A stretch of 64,000 nucleotides of DNA from Pomphorhynchus laevis (GCA_012934845.2 WNNJ02002084.1:1-64000), one strand, 5' to 3'. Numbered from the stretch's first letter, positions 1-12,992 are shown. A program made the numbers and translations. Notes: generated by a model from the letters alone, not told the origin.

Positions 1-39
1 ATATTCGGATTTATATTTTTTTGTATAAATAAATCTATA

Positions 40-345
40 ATTAAATCAGCTAACTGAGTCTACGTATTTAATATAATTATAAAATAAACAAAACATAATA
101 ATGATAAATCAAAATTTAATAATTAAATAATAAAATTAATAATTGTTTTTAGATTTTCTATAATTTTAATCAAGTTAAAAAATAAAAATAAAAAATAAAA
201 TTTAAAATAAACGTCATTTTTATGAATTGACTAATAAATAACAGACGTTGTATCAGAATAAGAATTAGAGGTCATCAGGAGGAACTGCTATGCTATCAGG
301 TTTCGGCCCCTAACTCCTCTACCCTTCATTTAAATGGAAATCCAA
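40..345 (+). repeat. Dispersed repeat family E, copy 1
   Basis: The copy starts near an agctaactgagtctacg-type motif, runs through AT-rich DNA and ends in the family core ggtcatcaggaggaactgct followed by atgctatcaggtttcggccc. The same order recurs at about 22.5, 23.3 and 29.2 kb on the plus strand and at 9.4 and 62.6 kb on the minus strand. It has no coding capacity. The family type (SINE or MITE) is unknown to me. Confidence 0.7.
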
Positions 346-469
346 TTCATTTTCTTTTTCTGGGCCAAAAGCACAATTTTAATCGTTTTTGCTACTTTTG
401 TATCAAAATTTTATCAACTTCATTGTCAAATTTGGTTTATTTTACATTTATATAATATTTCTTTTAATA

Positions 470-530
470 TTTATATATTAATATTTATATATTAATATTT
501 ATATATTAATATTTATATATTAAAATGTAT
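470..530. repeat. 15-bp AT tandem repeat
   Basis: About four near-identical copies of a 15-bp unit built on ttatatattaatatt lie head to tail. It is a simple AT microsatellite-like tract with no coding meaning. Confidence 0.85.
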
Positions 531-1001
531 ATATTTTAATATTTTGTAATTGTGATATTTTTATAAAATAAAATAATAATTATTGCAATATTTAAAGTAT
601 TCGAATTACTACAATAATTATAATAATTATAATTAAAATAATACTAAAAGTATTCGAATTAAATGCATGAATTGATCAATGCTTTTGAATACGTGAACTT
701 TGTAATTTCGAATAACTCTAGAATTTATTATAAAACCGTATAATGCGAGTTGTAAATGTAAAAGTTCATGTGAATATTGGCGATGTTAAGTAGTTATATA
801 TAAAACAATATGTCGTGATAAGAATTGCCTACTATATTTAAATAAATATACTCTCTTTAAAAAATTTCAAATGGTAATTTCGAAAATAAAAAATTGTCTT
901 ATATTTTGTGAATAATTAGTAACTGTGCTGGTTTTCATATCTTACGGAGAGACTAAATTGTTGGTATTTATGCATCAGTTTATTAATATGTTCATTTTAA
1001 C

Positions 1002-1321
1002 CGGAGGTAGATAACTCATGGTGCATGCGCGTTTATGTGGCGCATTAGATGATGCACAATGGCGCATTATCTTTTAAATAAAGACTGGATTTTTCTTATA
1101 AAGTTGTTAATAAAAATTTTCAGTTATTTTACGATTATTTCCAAAAGTTAGTTTGAACACTTAACTTATTATCGAAAACAAAGTTATATATTTTTCAACA
1201 TTTTTGATTGAAAAGGCTAAATATTTGAAAAATATGCGGGTTCTTGCAACAAAAAATTGGCGCATTTGATATTCTCTCAAAGGGAAATTGGCGCTTCATC
1301 GAAAAGTGTTGGTCACCTCTG
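1002..1321. mobile_element. hAT-type MITE, copy 1
   Basis: This 320-bp element has imperfect terminal inverted repeats (cggaggtagataac at the left, gttggtcacctctg at the right). It is flanked by an 8-bp near-duplication, attttaac at 994-1001 and atttaaac at 1322-1329. Terminal CAGAGGTGG-type repeats with 8-bp target duplications are characteristic of hAT transposons. A homologous copy lies at 12993-13309. There is no transposase frame inside, so it is non-autonomous. Confidence 0.8.
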
Positions 1322-1439
1322 ATTTAAACAGCTCACTAATTGGATCACTCTATAGAAACATACAAACTAAATTTCGTCAATTGTATGAACTTTAAATATA
1401 TTTTAAAAATGAAAATATCCTAAAAAGAAATTTTATATT

Positions 1440-1660
1440 CTAATATTTTTATGGACTGATTAATAACGTGTATTTGAATAAAGATTAGTGATCGTCAAGC
1501 GGAAATTAGCGGTCATCAGGCCGAAATGCCGTGTTATCACGTTATGGCCTTTGTTTCTTGAACCAACATCACAACGAGCCAAATGAATGCCAGTGATGTA
1601 TTTTCTCTGATGTGATTATCTAGAATAATTCCTTATTCCAGCATAGGATATGTGCGTTTA
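1440..1660 (+). repeat. Degenerate family E copy
   Basis: It contains a diverged core (ggtcatcaggccgaaatgcc, then gttatcacgttatggcc) in the same order as intact family E copies. A second, weaker trace follows at 1905-1960. Confidence 0.45.
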
Positions 1661-2523
1661 TAAAAAATGTCTACTTAAGAGCATAAATTTATTGTAATAA
1701 ATAAAAAAATAAAATTTATTTGAAATGTTACATTATCGATCATACCCCACAACTCATTGCGTTAATCATTATTGTCATTATTATATAAATAATTTCAATA
1801 TTTTAATGAATGAAAATACAATTTATAAGACTACATCGAGTACTTTATTTGCTAAGCTAAATTTTGTAAATTTAGTAATTTTGTAAATTTAATAAATATT
1901 AGATTATATCAGCAGAAAATGTTATGTTATCAGATTATGACTTTTGTTCTTAACCAAATATTGCAGCGGGTCGAACTCTTATTTACTATTTAAAAAATTA
2001 AAAACTATTTTAATAATACCTTGTTAAAAATTCGAAATCTTAATTGGTTTGTAAAAAATAGGTATAATAGTATTTTAAGGTTTTTGCTTGTATATGATAA
2101 ATCGTATTTATTTTTTATCAATAAACCATTTTATTTGTGTAACATTCTATTAGTGCACCAAACTGTTTATTAAAAAGTTCATTAAATATCTTAATATTTT
2201 AGTATTTTTTTCTTAATATTTTAATTTATCGAAATATCTTAAACTTTAAAAGAATTTTTATAGTTCTGAATTTTTGTGAACCGATTAAAAGATAATTATA
2301 ATAAAGGTTGTACCACTTATTAGAAAAAAGATTGCAATTCTTCGTGAGGAACTGCTATGTTATCAATACTAATGCCAAGCTTGTAATGAAGTTTATTCGA
2401 AACTTAAATTTAAGCTTAGTAAGTTTTCTCGATAATTTTATCTTTAAAGGATATCACTTTACCGTTTTTGAAGGATAATAATTACTCTTTATTGCAATTC
2501 AGACAGATAACAGCTATCTAATT

Positions 2524-2717
2524 TTAAATAGTTGGTACTGATTCATTATTGATAAATAATTATTGAAGCTGGATCACAGGAAATAAGAAATTATTTTTGA
2601 TATTTCGCTAACTATACTGTTAGCATCTTCAGAAAATTTTCTGAAGATGCTAACAGTAGTTAGCGAAATATCAAAAATAATTTCTTATTTCCTGTGATCC
2701 AGCTTCAATAATTATTT
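2524..2717. mobile_element. Foldback hairpin element with 12-bp target duplication
   Basis: It consists mainly of a near-perfect palindrome (arms about 2553-2636 and 2637-2718, centre gaaaattttc) preceded by about 30 bp of unpaired DNA. The 12-mer agctatctaatt occurs at both edges (2512-2523 and 2718-2729), while the matching site in the 11.2-kb duplicate has it once. That filled/empty-site pair shows a mobile insertion. Related copies lie near 9.8, 33.2 and 44.4 kb. Confidence 0.8.
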
Positions 2718-3148
2718 AGCTATCTAATTACTCAATAACCTCTACAACCTTCCAATCCTCACTTTAAATATGATCTATGATTTATTGTACACCCGTCCTA
2801 TCAATATTTGATAATTTGAGTATTTTGAATTTTGGAGCAGTATCAATCAAACCTAAAATTTATTTTTATATTTTGATAGCCGTTGCTATAGATTAAAACA
2901 CAATTTGTTTATTATGTCAAATGAACAAATTATGTTCTGTTTTTCTGATGATAGCAGTATATGGCTAAATATAAAAATAAATTTTGTTTTGATCTATACT
3001 GCTTCAAGTTCCGAATTTTATAAATAAATCAAAATTCTTTATTTGTAATTTAAGAACTGATGCCAAATCGATAATCACAATGCGATGTAAAATTTTCTTG
3101 TTATGATAAAGAACTTTCAAGAGTTGTACTTTTGTGAGTGCAATCCGT

Positions 3149-3276
3149 GAAGTAGACCTTAATTTATGGTAGACATTGGCAACCCTTGAAGTAGACCTTA
3201 ATTTGTGGTATACCTTGGCAACCCTTAGAGTAGACTTTTGTTCGTGCAACCCTTGAAGTAGACCTTAATCTGCTAA
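3149..3276. repeat. 39-bp minisatellite
   Basis: Units begin gaagtagaccttaat at 3149 and 3188, with a shortened third unit at about 3227 and a partial fourth at 3255. An 81-codon open frame here reads the repeat (VYHKLRSTSR repeated) and is a by-product. The array recurs in the duplicate at about 11590-11715. Confidence 0.8.
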
Positions 3277-4134
3277 GACTTTAGTAGATTAAGATCACTT
3301 AAATAATCACTTATTAAGATAACTTAATCTACTAGATAGAATGCCTTTGTAAGCAATTGCTCGAGCATTTCATCAACGAAATGTGCGCTACGTTTTTGAA
3401 TACTTTAATTTTCAAAATATTTTATTTTAAATTTTCTCTTATAATAAATGCAGATACATTTGAAAAATAAATCGTAATATGGGTTTATCGAATTATTGAT
3501 GTGTCCTTCTAGATGTTGACATTTAATAATGCACATTGCCACACATACTGAGATAAATTTTAATGTCGAATGCAGCAAAGTTCAAAAATAATTGTAGCTA
3601 AAAATCACTAGGTTCTGGTGTCGTTATTTATGTCGGTAATCACATCGATCACCTAATAATATTTTATAAAATTCGTTTAAATTACGAATTTGTTAAAAGA
3701 ATTCGAATGATTAGATTACTTATCGATGTCTACATATTTATTCTGTAAAGAAATTTAAAAATTAAAATATTTTAATCTTAAAGAATTTTTATAACATCGA
3801 ATTTCTATGAATGATTAATAGTATAACATGTATTATAGTAAAGATTGAATGTCATCTGGAGGGACATTGGTGGTTGCTCTATCATAGTTTTACGGTATAT
3901 TTATATTTGTATAAATACACTGTCAAACATAACTATCAAAGAAACTTCCAACTTTTATTAAATATATTTTAAATATCATATATTATGTCACAAATGTAAT
4001 TGCATAAAATTTAGTTTATATGTTATTCATTGAAAATTTGAATGAAATTATGTTTTGTACGTAATTTTGTACATATTTTATATTGATAATGTTGGGTTGC
4101 CAAGTTATGTTTGGATCAGTCAAAATCAATCAGT

Positions 4135-5144
4135 AGATAAAAATCAGTGATTGTGAAATCATTTCGTTAATAAATCAGTGCAAACAATTTAATATCGAAT
4201 GCTTTCAATGAGCTATCCTTCGAATATAAAAGGAAATGCAAACAGTCAATATGTTAAATGTGAGGAAGTCTGAAGGTTCATTTTAGCACATAAATTAAGT
4301 AAATGCATCAATTTTCAGATACATTTATAATATCAAATTACCCAATAAGTGCCAGGTTCCCATTTACATATCGAAATATATAGATTATTATTTTTTGATT
4401 TTATAATCAAAAAATGTACTGTCCCCACAATTTTGTCATTCGTTCATTTGTTTTGGAGCATCTATATAAACCTTATTTAGTAATCATGTTAAGCAAAGAC
4501 AAACCTAAATCTGACTCGGTTTTCAACTATTAAATATTTTTTAAATATTTAATATTAAATTTAATATTTTAATAAAAGATAAAACTTTTATTCCGATTGT
4601 TCGGAATAAATTCGCTTAATGTATTCAATCATTTTCCCTTATGATGTCAGCAGCTGTAAAAAAATCGAAATTAAATACTCTGTTTATAATGGTATAAGTA
4701 TACCTCCACCTGGAGAATGTAGAGGGCATTCTTTGTCTCTGATGTAAAATGTCATATTGTTTTTCTACAGTCTATTCAATCGAATATACTGTATATATGC
4801 GCACAAAGGTATTACTCCTAAAAACGCTAAACTCCTTCACATCCCTGTATAGAAAAATTAATATTGAATAAAGTTTTACAATAACATTAAGCTATACCAT
4901 TCAAACTATCCATGATTATTATCAGCTCGTGTCCCTGTGCATATCATATGACATTAATGTTTCTGCCCTTATTGTGTCCAAGTTATGCTTCTCCTATGCA
5001 TACTTTGTCTTGTGAAAAAGTATATAAGACCTATCGAAAGACCGGTTGAATATCAAGTACGTGATCTGATATTAAAACAGCAAGAAATGACTTTATATTT
5101 TTCGACTTTATATTTTTTCGTATTATATCATATTATTTAATATT
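4135..5144. other. Gene-free AT-rich stretch
   Basis: I see no coding potential or recognisable element here, only a small ttccgattgttcggaa hairpin near 4591. Confidence 0.6.
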
Positions 5145-5600
5145 TTAAGGATCCTCACTTAGTGGGGAACTCAAGGATCCCCATTTAGGAGAAAGTGGGG
5201 ATCTTTGAGGTACACCCGTAATAGGGTAGAACTGACGCGCATCAGAGTCGTCTTCATAGTAGAACCGCTTGGTGTACAGCAATATCTCCACCCTGTTAAC
5301 AATTCTCGCAGGCAACCCGATGGACCTGAGAGAGAAGATAACGAAGGGAATAGAGATCCGGTCAAATACAGATGAAAAATCAAGAAAAACAGCCACAGCA
5401 AGCTGATGACTATTATCCTGACAAAAATGATGCACTTGACACATTGCTGAATGGACTGAGCGCCCTTTGACAAACCCATGAAAACTCGGTGGGATCAAAT
5501 TATGCCTACATAAATAAACGCGGATTCTACACGCAAGCGCTTTCTCGTAGATGGATATGAAGGCGTTTTGAGGATCTATCGAGATGTGAAGATAGCTATC
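5145..5600 (-). mobile_element. LINE A reverse transcriptase fragment
   Basis: The minus strand encodes the first half of a non-LTR retrotransposon RT. In order it shows FHGFVKGRSVHSA, the catalytic-aspartate block VFLDFSSVFDRISIP, and the primer-grip approach ITGVPQRSPLSP. The YADD block is not present. The same protein is found at 20.4-20.8 kb on the plus strand. It is truncated at both ends. It preserves the LDFS aspartate that the 20.5-kb copy has lost. Confidence 0.85.
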
Positions 5601-5679
5601 AAACAGAGATCTCTAATGTTCCTAATTTATAAATGTGGGACGACTTCCTTTAATTAATATCGTAAAGCTCGTAACAAAA

Positions 5680-6035
5680 TTGCAACATCAATCCCCATGA
5701 TTATTCGTCATTTCTCCACACCAAAGTATCCACGTTGCTCTCTCACACCCGGTCTCCCTCCTATCCCACTAAGCCCCGCCTAGCCTCATCCTCCCGGAAT
5801 TTTTTCATCTTCTCCCTGTCTCATCTACCGAAGTCTCATCTGTCCTCGTCCTTGCCGACAAAACCTAACCTGCCGATCACATGCCTACCTACATACTTAA
5901 ATACATATGCTCATAGATATCCCTTTTTCTCACAACCATGTTTAACTCGTCCATCAACAGTCGTATCTTCCCTTCACATTGGAAATCAGCAATCGTTCGT
6001 CCCTAACGAATTTATTTTTTTTATTTTTTTTTATT
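5680..6035 (+). mobile_element. LINE C internal fragment
   Basis: The DNA from ttgcaacatcaatccccatg onward closely matches 54474-54790 inside the larger LINE C copy. It corresponds to the stretch between the endonuclease and the RT. Its 106-codon open frame is the degraded element, not a host gene. It lies directly beside the LINE A fragment but on the opposite strand. Confidence 0.8.
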
Positions 6036-6059
6036 TTTTTTCTCCTTCGTATTGATCTA

Positions 6060-8930
6060 CCAGCTTATTTGCGAGAATCAATGCCCTGAGTAATTTCTGT
6101 TTTCTGTATCAATAATTTATTCATCTTGTCTCAAAATATCGAAAGCGATCACCACTTACTCATCGCACTAGCCAAAGTTTGTTCATTATATCAACCTGAA
6201 ATTTTAAATATCTGCCCTTAAATTCAAGAGGTCCTCTTTTTTGCTTCAATTACCAGCATATCAACAACTGCACAGTAGAAGTATGCCTTCAACTTACTTA
6301 GATGTTCTCCTAACGTAACGGCAAACGTTTCGCTAAACATCTAGACATTGAATCTAGAAAAATTACTCCTCTTGTGTAAAGTGTCTGGTCTTTATAATTT
6401 TAAGCAGATATGCAATTAATATTTTTTCTAAACTACAATATGACCTTTCTGTATTTTACTTGGATCTTTCTTCAGCCATTTTTGAATAATTTAATAAATG
6501 CAAATGGACATTTATAGATCTTGTTATATTTGTATCACCCGAATTATCTTTACTAATTGAATCGATAATTATAGTAGTTCAATCCACTTCTCTCTATATT
6601 GACGAATTACGTTACCCCGCACTACTTATTTTTCTTACCACTTAAAGTGTTCATATCAAAAATCTCAAACTTTATCCAATGATTGGATATATTTACTGCA
6701 ATTTTTAAGTATATAGTGTACTGCTGTTGGCTTATAGATAGGATTAAAGCAATGTGCAGTGCCATCAAAAATTTCAAATCACTTATTCTATGCTAATTGG
6801 ATTTAGATGGGTAATTTTAAAAGCCAAAACACGAAAATGACAGTATATTTTTTATACTGCAAATTCCAAAATATTTATTATTAGCTCAGACTTGTTCTTT
6901 AGATTTCAAAGATCTACATTTACCTCGTATTATTGTATGTCCTTCCGGTATTTTGGTGGAACTTTTCTTTATCCGATTTTTCATAAACTGCCAAATGCCA
7001 ATAACGATTTATAAGTATTCTATGTATATCTGCCAAATCTTCTTCATCAAATGCAGTTGCGCTTACAATGCCAGCCCACTACGATTTGTCCTACTACTAA
7101 AGGTGTTAATGCCAAAAATCTCAACCTTTATCCTATTTAAGGGCAGCTTTCTTCAAATCTTATTGTAGAGAACCGAAATCAATTTAAAGACCACTAATAT
7201 GATGTGCATCACTGTATTGAAATTACAGCAAATACTGCAAAGATCAAATTCCCGAACACGCGATTCAACGTGTACATCCGTATATTGCAGCAATCCAAAT
7301 TGATCCATTATCAATGTGTTCACATGCTCACAAATTGCACGCTTAAATCTCAAACAAATTAAAAAAATGTAGAATACTCAAAAACTTTGGACAGACAGCT
7401 TGTAACTATAATTTCTATCAAGAAGAGTTACAGAATTATTTATATTGATTTATGTTAATAAATAATGTGCTAAATAATGTGGATCAAAACCGAGAGGCCG
7501 AATTGCTTTAATAACTGCTAGCCTATATACCATAATAGTGGTATCAAATCTTTACTCTGTCGATTCACATGCTCACAATTTTTAGGCTTAGATTTTAATC
7601 AAATAATTCAAATGCCATATACCTACCAAATTTGAACAAGCAGCTTGGAACTACAATTTATAGTACCACCAGTTACATATTTTATATTTATCAAAGCCAA
7701 GAGGCAAAATATCATTATTATTTTTATAATAGCATATTATCTAAGACTGTCAAAAAATCATAGCTATTTCAGTTAAGTTATTTCGTATAACTATTTCCTT
7801 CAATTTTTGGTACAAAGATTTATTTTAAAATTATTTCGTTCAAGTTTTGGTGCAAAGATGTATTTTAAAATTTGCTTATAGAAATTAATCGCCGCTTTTA
7901 TAAAGGGTAATGTGTAGAAATAAGAGTACGAATGTAAATATTTTGATAGCTGAAAACTTTTCTCCAGTCTGTTGATCAGAACATTAACAAATATTCATTA
8001 ATTTTTTTATTAGAAAAAAAATATTAGAAAAATATTTTTTACTTTTAATTTTTTTAATTTTTCTTTTGTTTTACTGTATTTTTTATTTCCAGCTTTTAAA
8101 ATATCAGATTTTTTAATTCAAAAATTTTGAATAGTCACTATAGTCAATCTTGTGAATCGCGGAAGTTCTAACGAATTTATTTATTATATATAAAAAAATA
8201 TTCATTTTATAAAACAAAATTATAAACCAAATTATAAATTGAATAGAATTGAGAATAATTAAAATAATGAATTAATTGTCCAATGACACGTTCGATATGC
8301 TCTTATATTGTTCAGGTAGTTTAAACATCGAGAGGAATAATAAAATAGAAGAAATTAAGGTTTACAAGTTTTGGAGTACTGCAATAGCCCTTTTCAAGTG
8401 TTATGTTTCTGATGTGTTTTAAAAAACATAACACTTGGAAAAGAACATTGCAATAGTCGAAAAAAAACATTTATTTTTTTCTAATACGACGATATATTAA
8501 GGGAAGTATGCCTTCTATAAAATAAATATTATTTTAAATAATAAAATAATATTATGGGATAGTTATTTCTGCCCTTTTAATAGTAAGTATTTGTAAATGC
8601 TTTCAAATTAGATATTTTGGTCTTAATGTTCCTTCATTTTAATGAATTTCTCGTATTTAGACTAAAATCATAAATCATATTATTAAATTAATGAAATTCT
8701 GTGTGATACAATGTGTCTGTTATTTTATAATGTTGCGTAATAAATTTTTGTTAGGCGCTTGTATTCTTAAATCAATTGGAGTAATAATACAGAAGCGAGG
8801 TAATATTAAGAAGCATACAGCCTTTATAACGAGGAAAATGCAATCCTTAGAATAAATAACTTAAAAATTCGACAGTGCATCAATTATTTAAATTGATATT
8901 ATTATCAGTAGGAAAAGTTATAAGATTCAA
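6060..8930. other. Gene-free region with an old tandem duplication
   Basis: There is no convincing gene. A diverged duplication of about 250-bp period is visible: cacatgctcacaa and a later cagcttg-aactayaatt motif recur at 7310-7500 and 7560-7710. A shorter 50-bp-scale repeat (tggtacaaagat and tggtgcaaagatg) lies near 7800-7870. Small open frames here have no recognisable motifs. Confidence 0.5.
8391..8441. repeat. Inverted repeat hairpin
   Basis: The arms ttttcaagtgttatgttt and aaacataacacttggaaa face each other around a short loop. The outer flanks gcaatag and cattgcaatag hint at further pairing. Confidence 0.7.
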
Positions 8931-9394
8931 TAGTAGGTAATAATTGTCGCGCGCCAGGGGAGATACCAGGATCTCATTTGCATTTTTTGAGAAATGCCAT
9001 AAACTGGCTTTGAACTGAAAGCTAAGAATTGGTATATCGGTCAAAAAAGCAAATGCGGTTTCTTTTACACTAAAAAGAAAATCAAAAGAATAAATATATT
9101 GAGAAACGACAATTTTAAATAATGATATTGATAAATACTCATAAATATATTTATTAATTGCAGTCCATGTACGGGAACCTTTTTGTTGGACGAGAGATCA
9201 TGATACCAATTTATAAAATGTAATGTGAGCTAAAATATTTATTCAAGATTTTTTTGCATTTTTTTATATGTTATAATTGTGAATGCCCAATTTATACAAT
9301 GACTATCCCATGATTTGCGGATTTTTGTATATTTTTAGATAATCAAATAAAAAAATATAAATAAATATTATAATATTTAATATTCAATAAATAA

Positions 9395-9575
9395 TCAAAA
9401 AAATGGTCAAAATATGGTAATTTGGGCCAAGGAATAGGAGCTCGAATCCTGATGACATAGCAGTACTTCTTGATGACCTCTATTCTTTATTCGAATACAT
9501 CGTATATTATTTGCTAGTCAATTAATAAAAACTGACTTTTATTCTAAATTTTAATAATAAGTTTTATCGTTATTT
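9395..9575 (-). repeat. Family E copy (minus)
   Basis: Read on the minus strand it gives the family order: attgactagcaaataatatac, then gaggtcatcaagaagtactg, then ctatgtcatcaggattcgag. Confidence 0.65.
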
Positions 9576-9770
9576 AAATATTAATCGTTTAAAATATTAT
9601 ATTATTATTTATTATTTATAATTATTTATCTTTATTTTTAATTTATACATTGTATAACATACGTCGACTGATCAAAAAATCTTTTAAAGAATATGAGTAT
9701 ATCATATCGATTCTAAAGGGTCCATATCTCTGTTAATCATAGAAAAAAGATTAAAATATATACAAACCAA

Positions 9771-9946
9771 TATATCTAGAGCAGGATCAGAGGAAAGAAG
9801 AAATTATTTTTGATATTTCGCTAACTACTGTTAGCATCTTTGCTAACAGTAGTTAGCGAAATTTCATAAATAAATTTTTTCCTTTGATCCATCTCCAATA
9901 ATTATTTATCAATAATGGATCATTATCAAATATTTAAAATATCTAT
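9771..9946. mobile_element. Foldback hairpin element, second copy
   Basis: The palindrome 9784-9890 shares the core tttcgctaactactgttagc with 2553-2718 and also the unpaired tail (ttatcaataatggatca near 9910). The loop is shorter and the arms have diverged. No clear target duplication could be assigned. Confidence 0.7.
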
Positions 9947-9979
9947 AGACCTTTTTTAATCGATTGTGATTTATATTTG

Positions 9980-11100
9980 CATTCCAATAATGGTTTCAGA
10001 AATAAGTAATTCCACATGAACTACTTTTCAATAATTCCAAGGGAACTTTTTGTACACCATAAAGTGTATAAAGAAAATAATGTATGCTGCTGGATCTTGG
10101 CGTGGATAATTATTTTCTAAATATACATTTACGTTTAAATCAAAAAATACTTCCACTTCCCACCACGCATTTTTTATGGTAACTCTCCAGACATGGTCAC
10201 TTGCCCCGACAATAATCAATAATCAGGTTAACTATGTTGACCTTGAAACATTATATAATTTTCCATTAAAATAAATCAATCATACTTTTCGATTCGCATA
10301 TGGATTTTATTTACCTGGAAATATCATTATGTGTAGCGAGCCTTTTATTACTATACTCTAACGTAAAATACTTCATTCAGAGACAATAATTTACACTGCT
10401 TTTATTTCACAACTCTTAGCCTATCTGAAAATATCGATTGAACATGAATTTTTCAAAGACAATTCTTCCCGATTTGTTGTCTCTCAATGCAATGAATGTT
10501 TCGATAGAGCATTTAGTGTTATAGGACTATACCAATCCAATTCATATAGATAATGAGTAACAAGTAAACCAGTATCTCAAAACAGTATCTTAATTCAGGA
10601 TACACAATAGTTAACGCAACACGAGAAACAAAATGTGCTTGTAGTATTTACTTTACACTTTAAATATTGAAGTGAAATATTCTTTAAATTTACACTTTTA
10701 ATATTGAACTTAAAATCTTCACATAAAACAGACATTAGAAAATTGCTGGAATCTTCTCAAATATATCGAAAGAATTGAGTTTGTATTATTGGGATCCAAA
10801 TAGATCGAAACAAACGTCTGATAATCATGAATTTAATATGAAATATAATTTAATAGAGGATTTAGTTTTCCATCACTCAAGTAAACTGTCTATCTGAAAT
10901 TATAAGCTAATTTTATCCCGGTCTTATCTAAAATTACGCTTTTGTGCACGGCGGCATTTTAAACCAAAGGTTGATTTAGACCCAAATGTAAATATAATGA
11001 CACAATTTATAGTTTTGGAAGATGCTAAGTTATTTTATGGTGTATGCTAGAAGAGTTGAAATTCCAAGTTTAATTTAGTTTTAAATTTTAATTTTATATA
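9980..11100. other. Gene-free AT-rich stretch
   Basis: It holds only short open frames without domains (for example a 63-codon minus frame at 10028-10219). I see no element ends. Confidence 0.5.
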
Positions 11101-11107
11101 GTTTAAT

Positions 11108-12581
11108 AAGTTTTCTCGATAATTTTATCTTTAAAGGATATCACTTTACCGTTTTTGAAGGTTAATAAGTACTCTTTTATGCAATTCAGATAGATAGATA
11201 AGAGCTATCTAATTACTCAATAACCTCTACAACCTTCCAATCCTCACTTTAAATATGATCTATGATTTATTGTACACCCGTCCTATCAATATTTGATAAT
11301 TTGAGTATTTTGAATTTTGGAGCAGTATCAATCAAACCTAAAATTTATTTTTATATTTTGATAGCCGTTGCTATAGATTAAAACACAATTTGTTTATTAT
11401 GTCAAATGAACAAATTATGTTCTGTTTTTCTGATGATAGCAGTATATGGCTAAATATAAAAATAAATTTTGTTTTGATCTATACTGCTTCAAGTTCCGAA
11501 TTTTATAAATAAATCAAAATTCTTTATTTGTAATTTAAGAACTGATGCCAAATCGATAATCACAATGCGATGTAAAATTTTCTTGTTATGTCCGTGAAGT
11601 AGACCTTAATTTATGGTAGACATTGGCAACCCTTGAAGTAGACCTTAATTTGTGGTATACCTTGGCAACCCTTAGAGTAGACTTTTGTTCGTGCAACCCT
11701 TGAAGTAGACCTTAATCTGCTAAGACTTTAGTAGATTAAGATCACTTAAATAATCACTTATTAAGATAACTTAATCTACTAGATAGAATGCCTTTGTAAG
11801 CAATTGCTCGAGCATTTCATCAACGAAATGTGCGCTACGTTTTTGAATACTTTAATTTTCAAAATATTTTATTTTAAATTTTCTCTTATAATAAATGCAG
11901 ATACATTTGAAAAATAAATCGTAATATGGGTTTATCGAATTATTGATGTGTCCTTCTAGATGTTGACATTTAATAATGCACATTGCCACACATACTGAGA
12001 TAAATTTTAATGTCGAATGCAGCAAAGTTCAAAAATAATTGTAGCTAAAAATCACTAGGTTCTGGTGTCGTTATTTATGTCGGTAATCACATCGATCACC
12101 TAATAATATTTTATAAAATTCGTTTAAATTACGAATTTATTAAAAGAATTCGAATGATTAGATTACTTATCGATGTCTACATATTTATTCTGTAAAGAAA
12201 TTTAAAAATTAAAATATTTTAATCTTAAAGAATTTTTATAACATCGAATTTCTATGAATGATTAATAGTATAACATGTATTATAGTAAAGATTGAATGTC
12301 ATCTGGAGGGACATTGGTGGTTGCTCTATCATAGTTTTACGGTATATTTATATTTGTATAAATACACTGTCAAACATAACTATCAAAGAAACTTCCAACT
12401 TTTATTAAATATATTTTAAATATCATATATTATGTCACAAATGTAATTGCATAAAATTTAGTTTATATGTTATTCATTGAAAATTTGAATGAAATTATGT
12501 TTTGTACGTAATTTTGTACATATTTTATATTGATAATGTTGGGTTGCCAAGTTATGTTTGGATCAGTCAAAATCAATCAGT
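11108..12581 (+). repeat. Long direct duplication, copy 2
   Basis: It is nearly identical to 2421-4134 but lacks the foldback insertion, so it shows the empty target site (single agctatctaatt near 11205). It also lacks about 38 bp before the minisatellite. It ends at caatcagt. Just beyond, a short stretch repeating tattaaatatattttaaatatcat from inside the unit follows. Confidence 0.9.
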
Positions 12582-12719
12582 GGATATTTATTAAATATAT
12601 TTTAAATATCATATGTAATTGATATTACATGTGATATTGCATATGATAAATATAATATCACAAATGTAATTACATAATATTTAGTTTATATATTAGTCAT
12701 TGAAAATTCAAATGAAATT

Positions 12720-12850
12720 ATGTTTTGTACATAATTTTAATAGTATACCATGTAGTATAATAAATATTGAAGGTCATCGAGAGGAACTGCAATGTTATCA
12801 TGTTTTTACTCCGGTTGATCAATTCAGCATTGCATCAAGATCAAATAATA
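12720..12850 (+). repeat. Family E copy with stem-forming arms
   Basis: It has the core gaggtcatcgagaggaactg, then caatgttatcatgttt, and about 30 bp later cagcattgcatc. The arms tgcaatg and cattgca pair perfectly. The T-to-A change in the left arm relative to other copies is matched by a compensating change in the right arm. Confidence 0.6.
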
Positions 12851-12992
12851 ATGCATTTCCTTTCATATAATTTATTATTTAGCCTTATTACTTATCACCA
12901 CAATATTTATCACTTGAGAGTTTAAATTTTCTGGAAATTGAATTTCATGATTTAATAAAGTTTTAAATGCGCAGATTTATGTGAACCTAGGC

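Larger units (their letters stand above)
2421..4134 (+). repeat. Long direct duplication, copy 1
   Basis: From aagttttctcgataatt to gatcagtcaaaatcaatcagt this stretch matches 11108-12581 almost base for base. The differences I could see are scattered substitutions, a 194-bp foldback insertion in this copy (2524-2717), and about 38 bp near 3109 that copy 2 lacks. The duplication is direct, about 8.7 kb apart, and includes family E DNA. It has no gene. Its high identity indicates a recent event, either segmental or by an unrecognised repeat. Confidence 0.9.

Noticed and set aside
3004-3249. 81-codon frame with repeated VYHKLRSTSR
   Set aside because: It is the translation of a 39-bp DNA minisatellite inside a duplicated non-coding repeat.
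8970-8985. ATTTGCAT octamer as a promoter element
   Set aside because: A single 8-mer in AT-rich DNA with no gene nearby is expected by chance.
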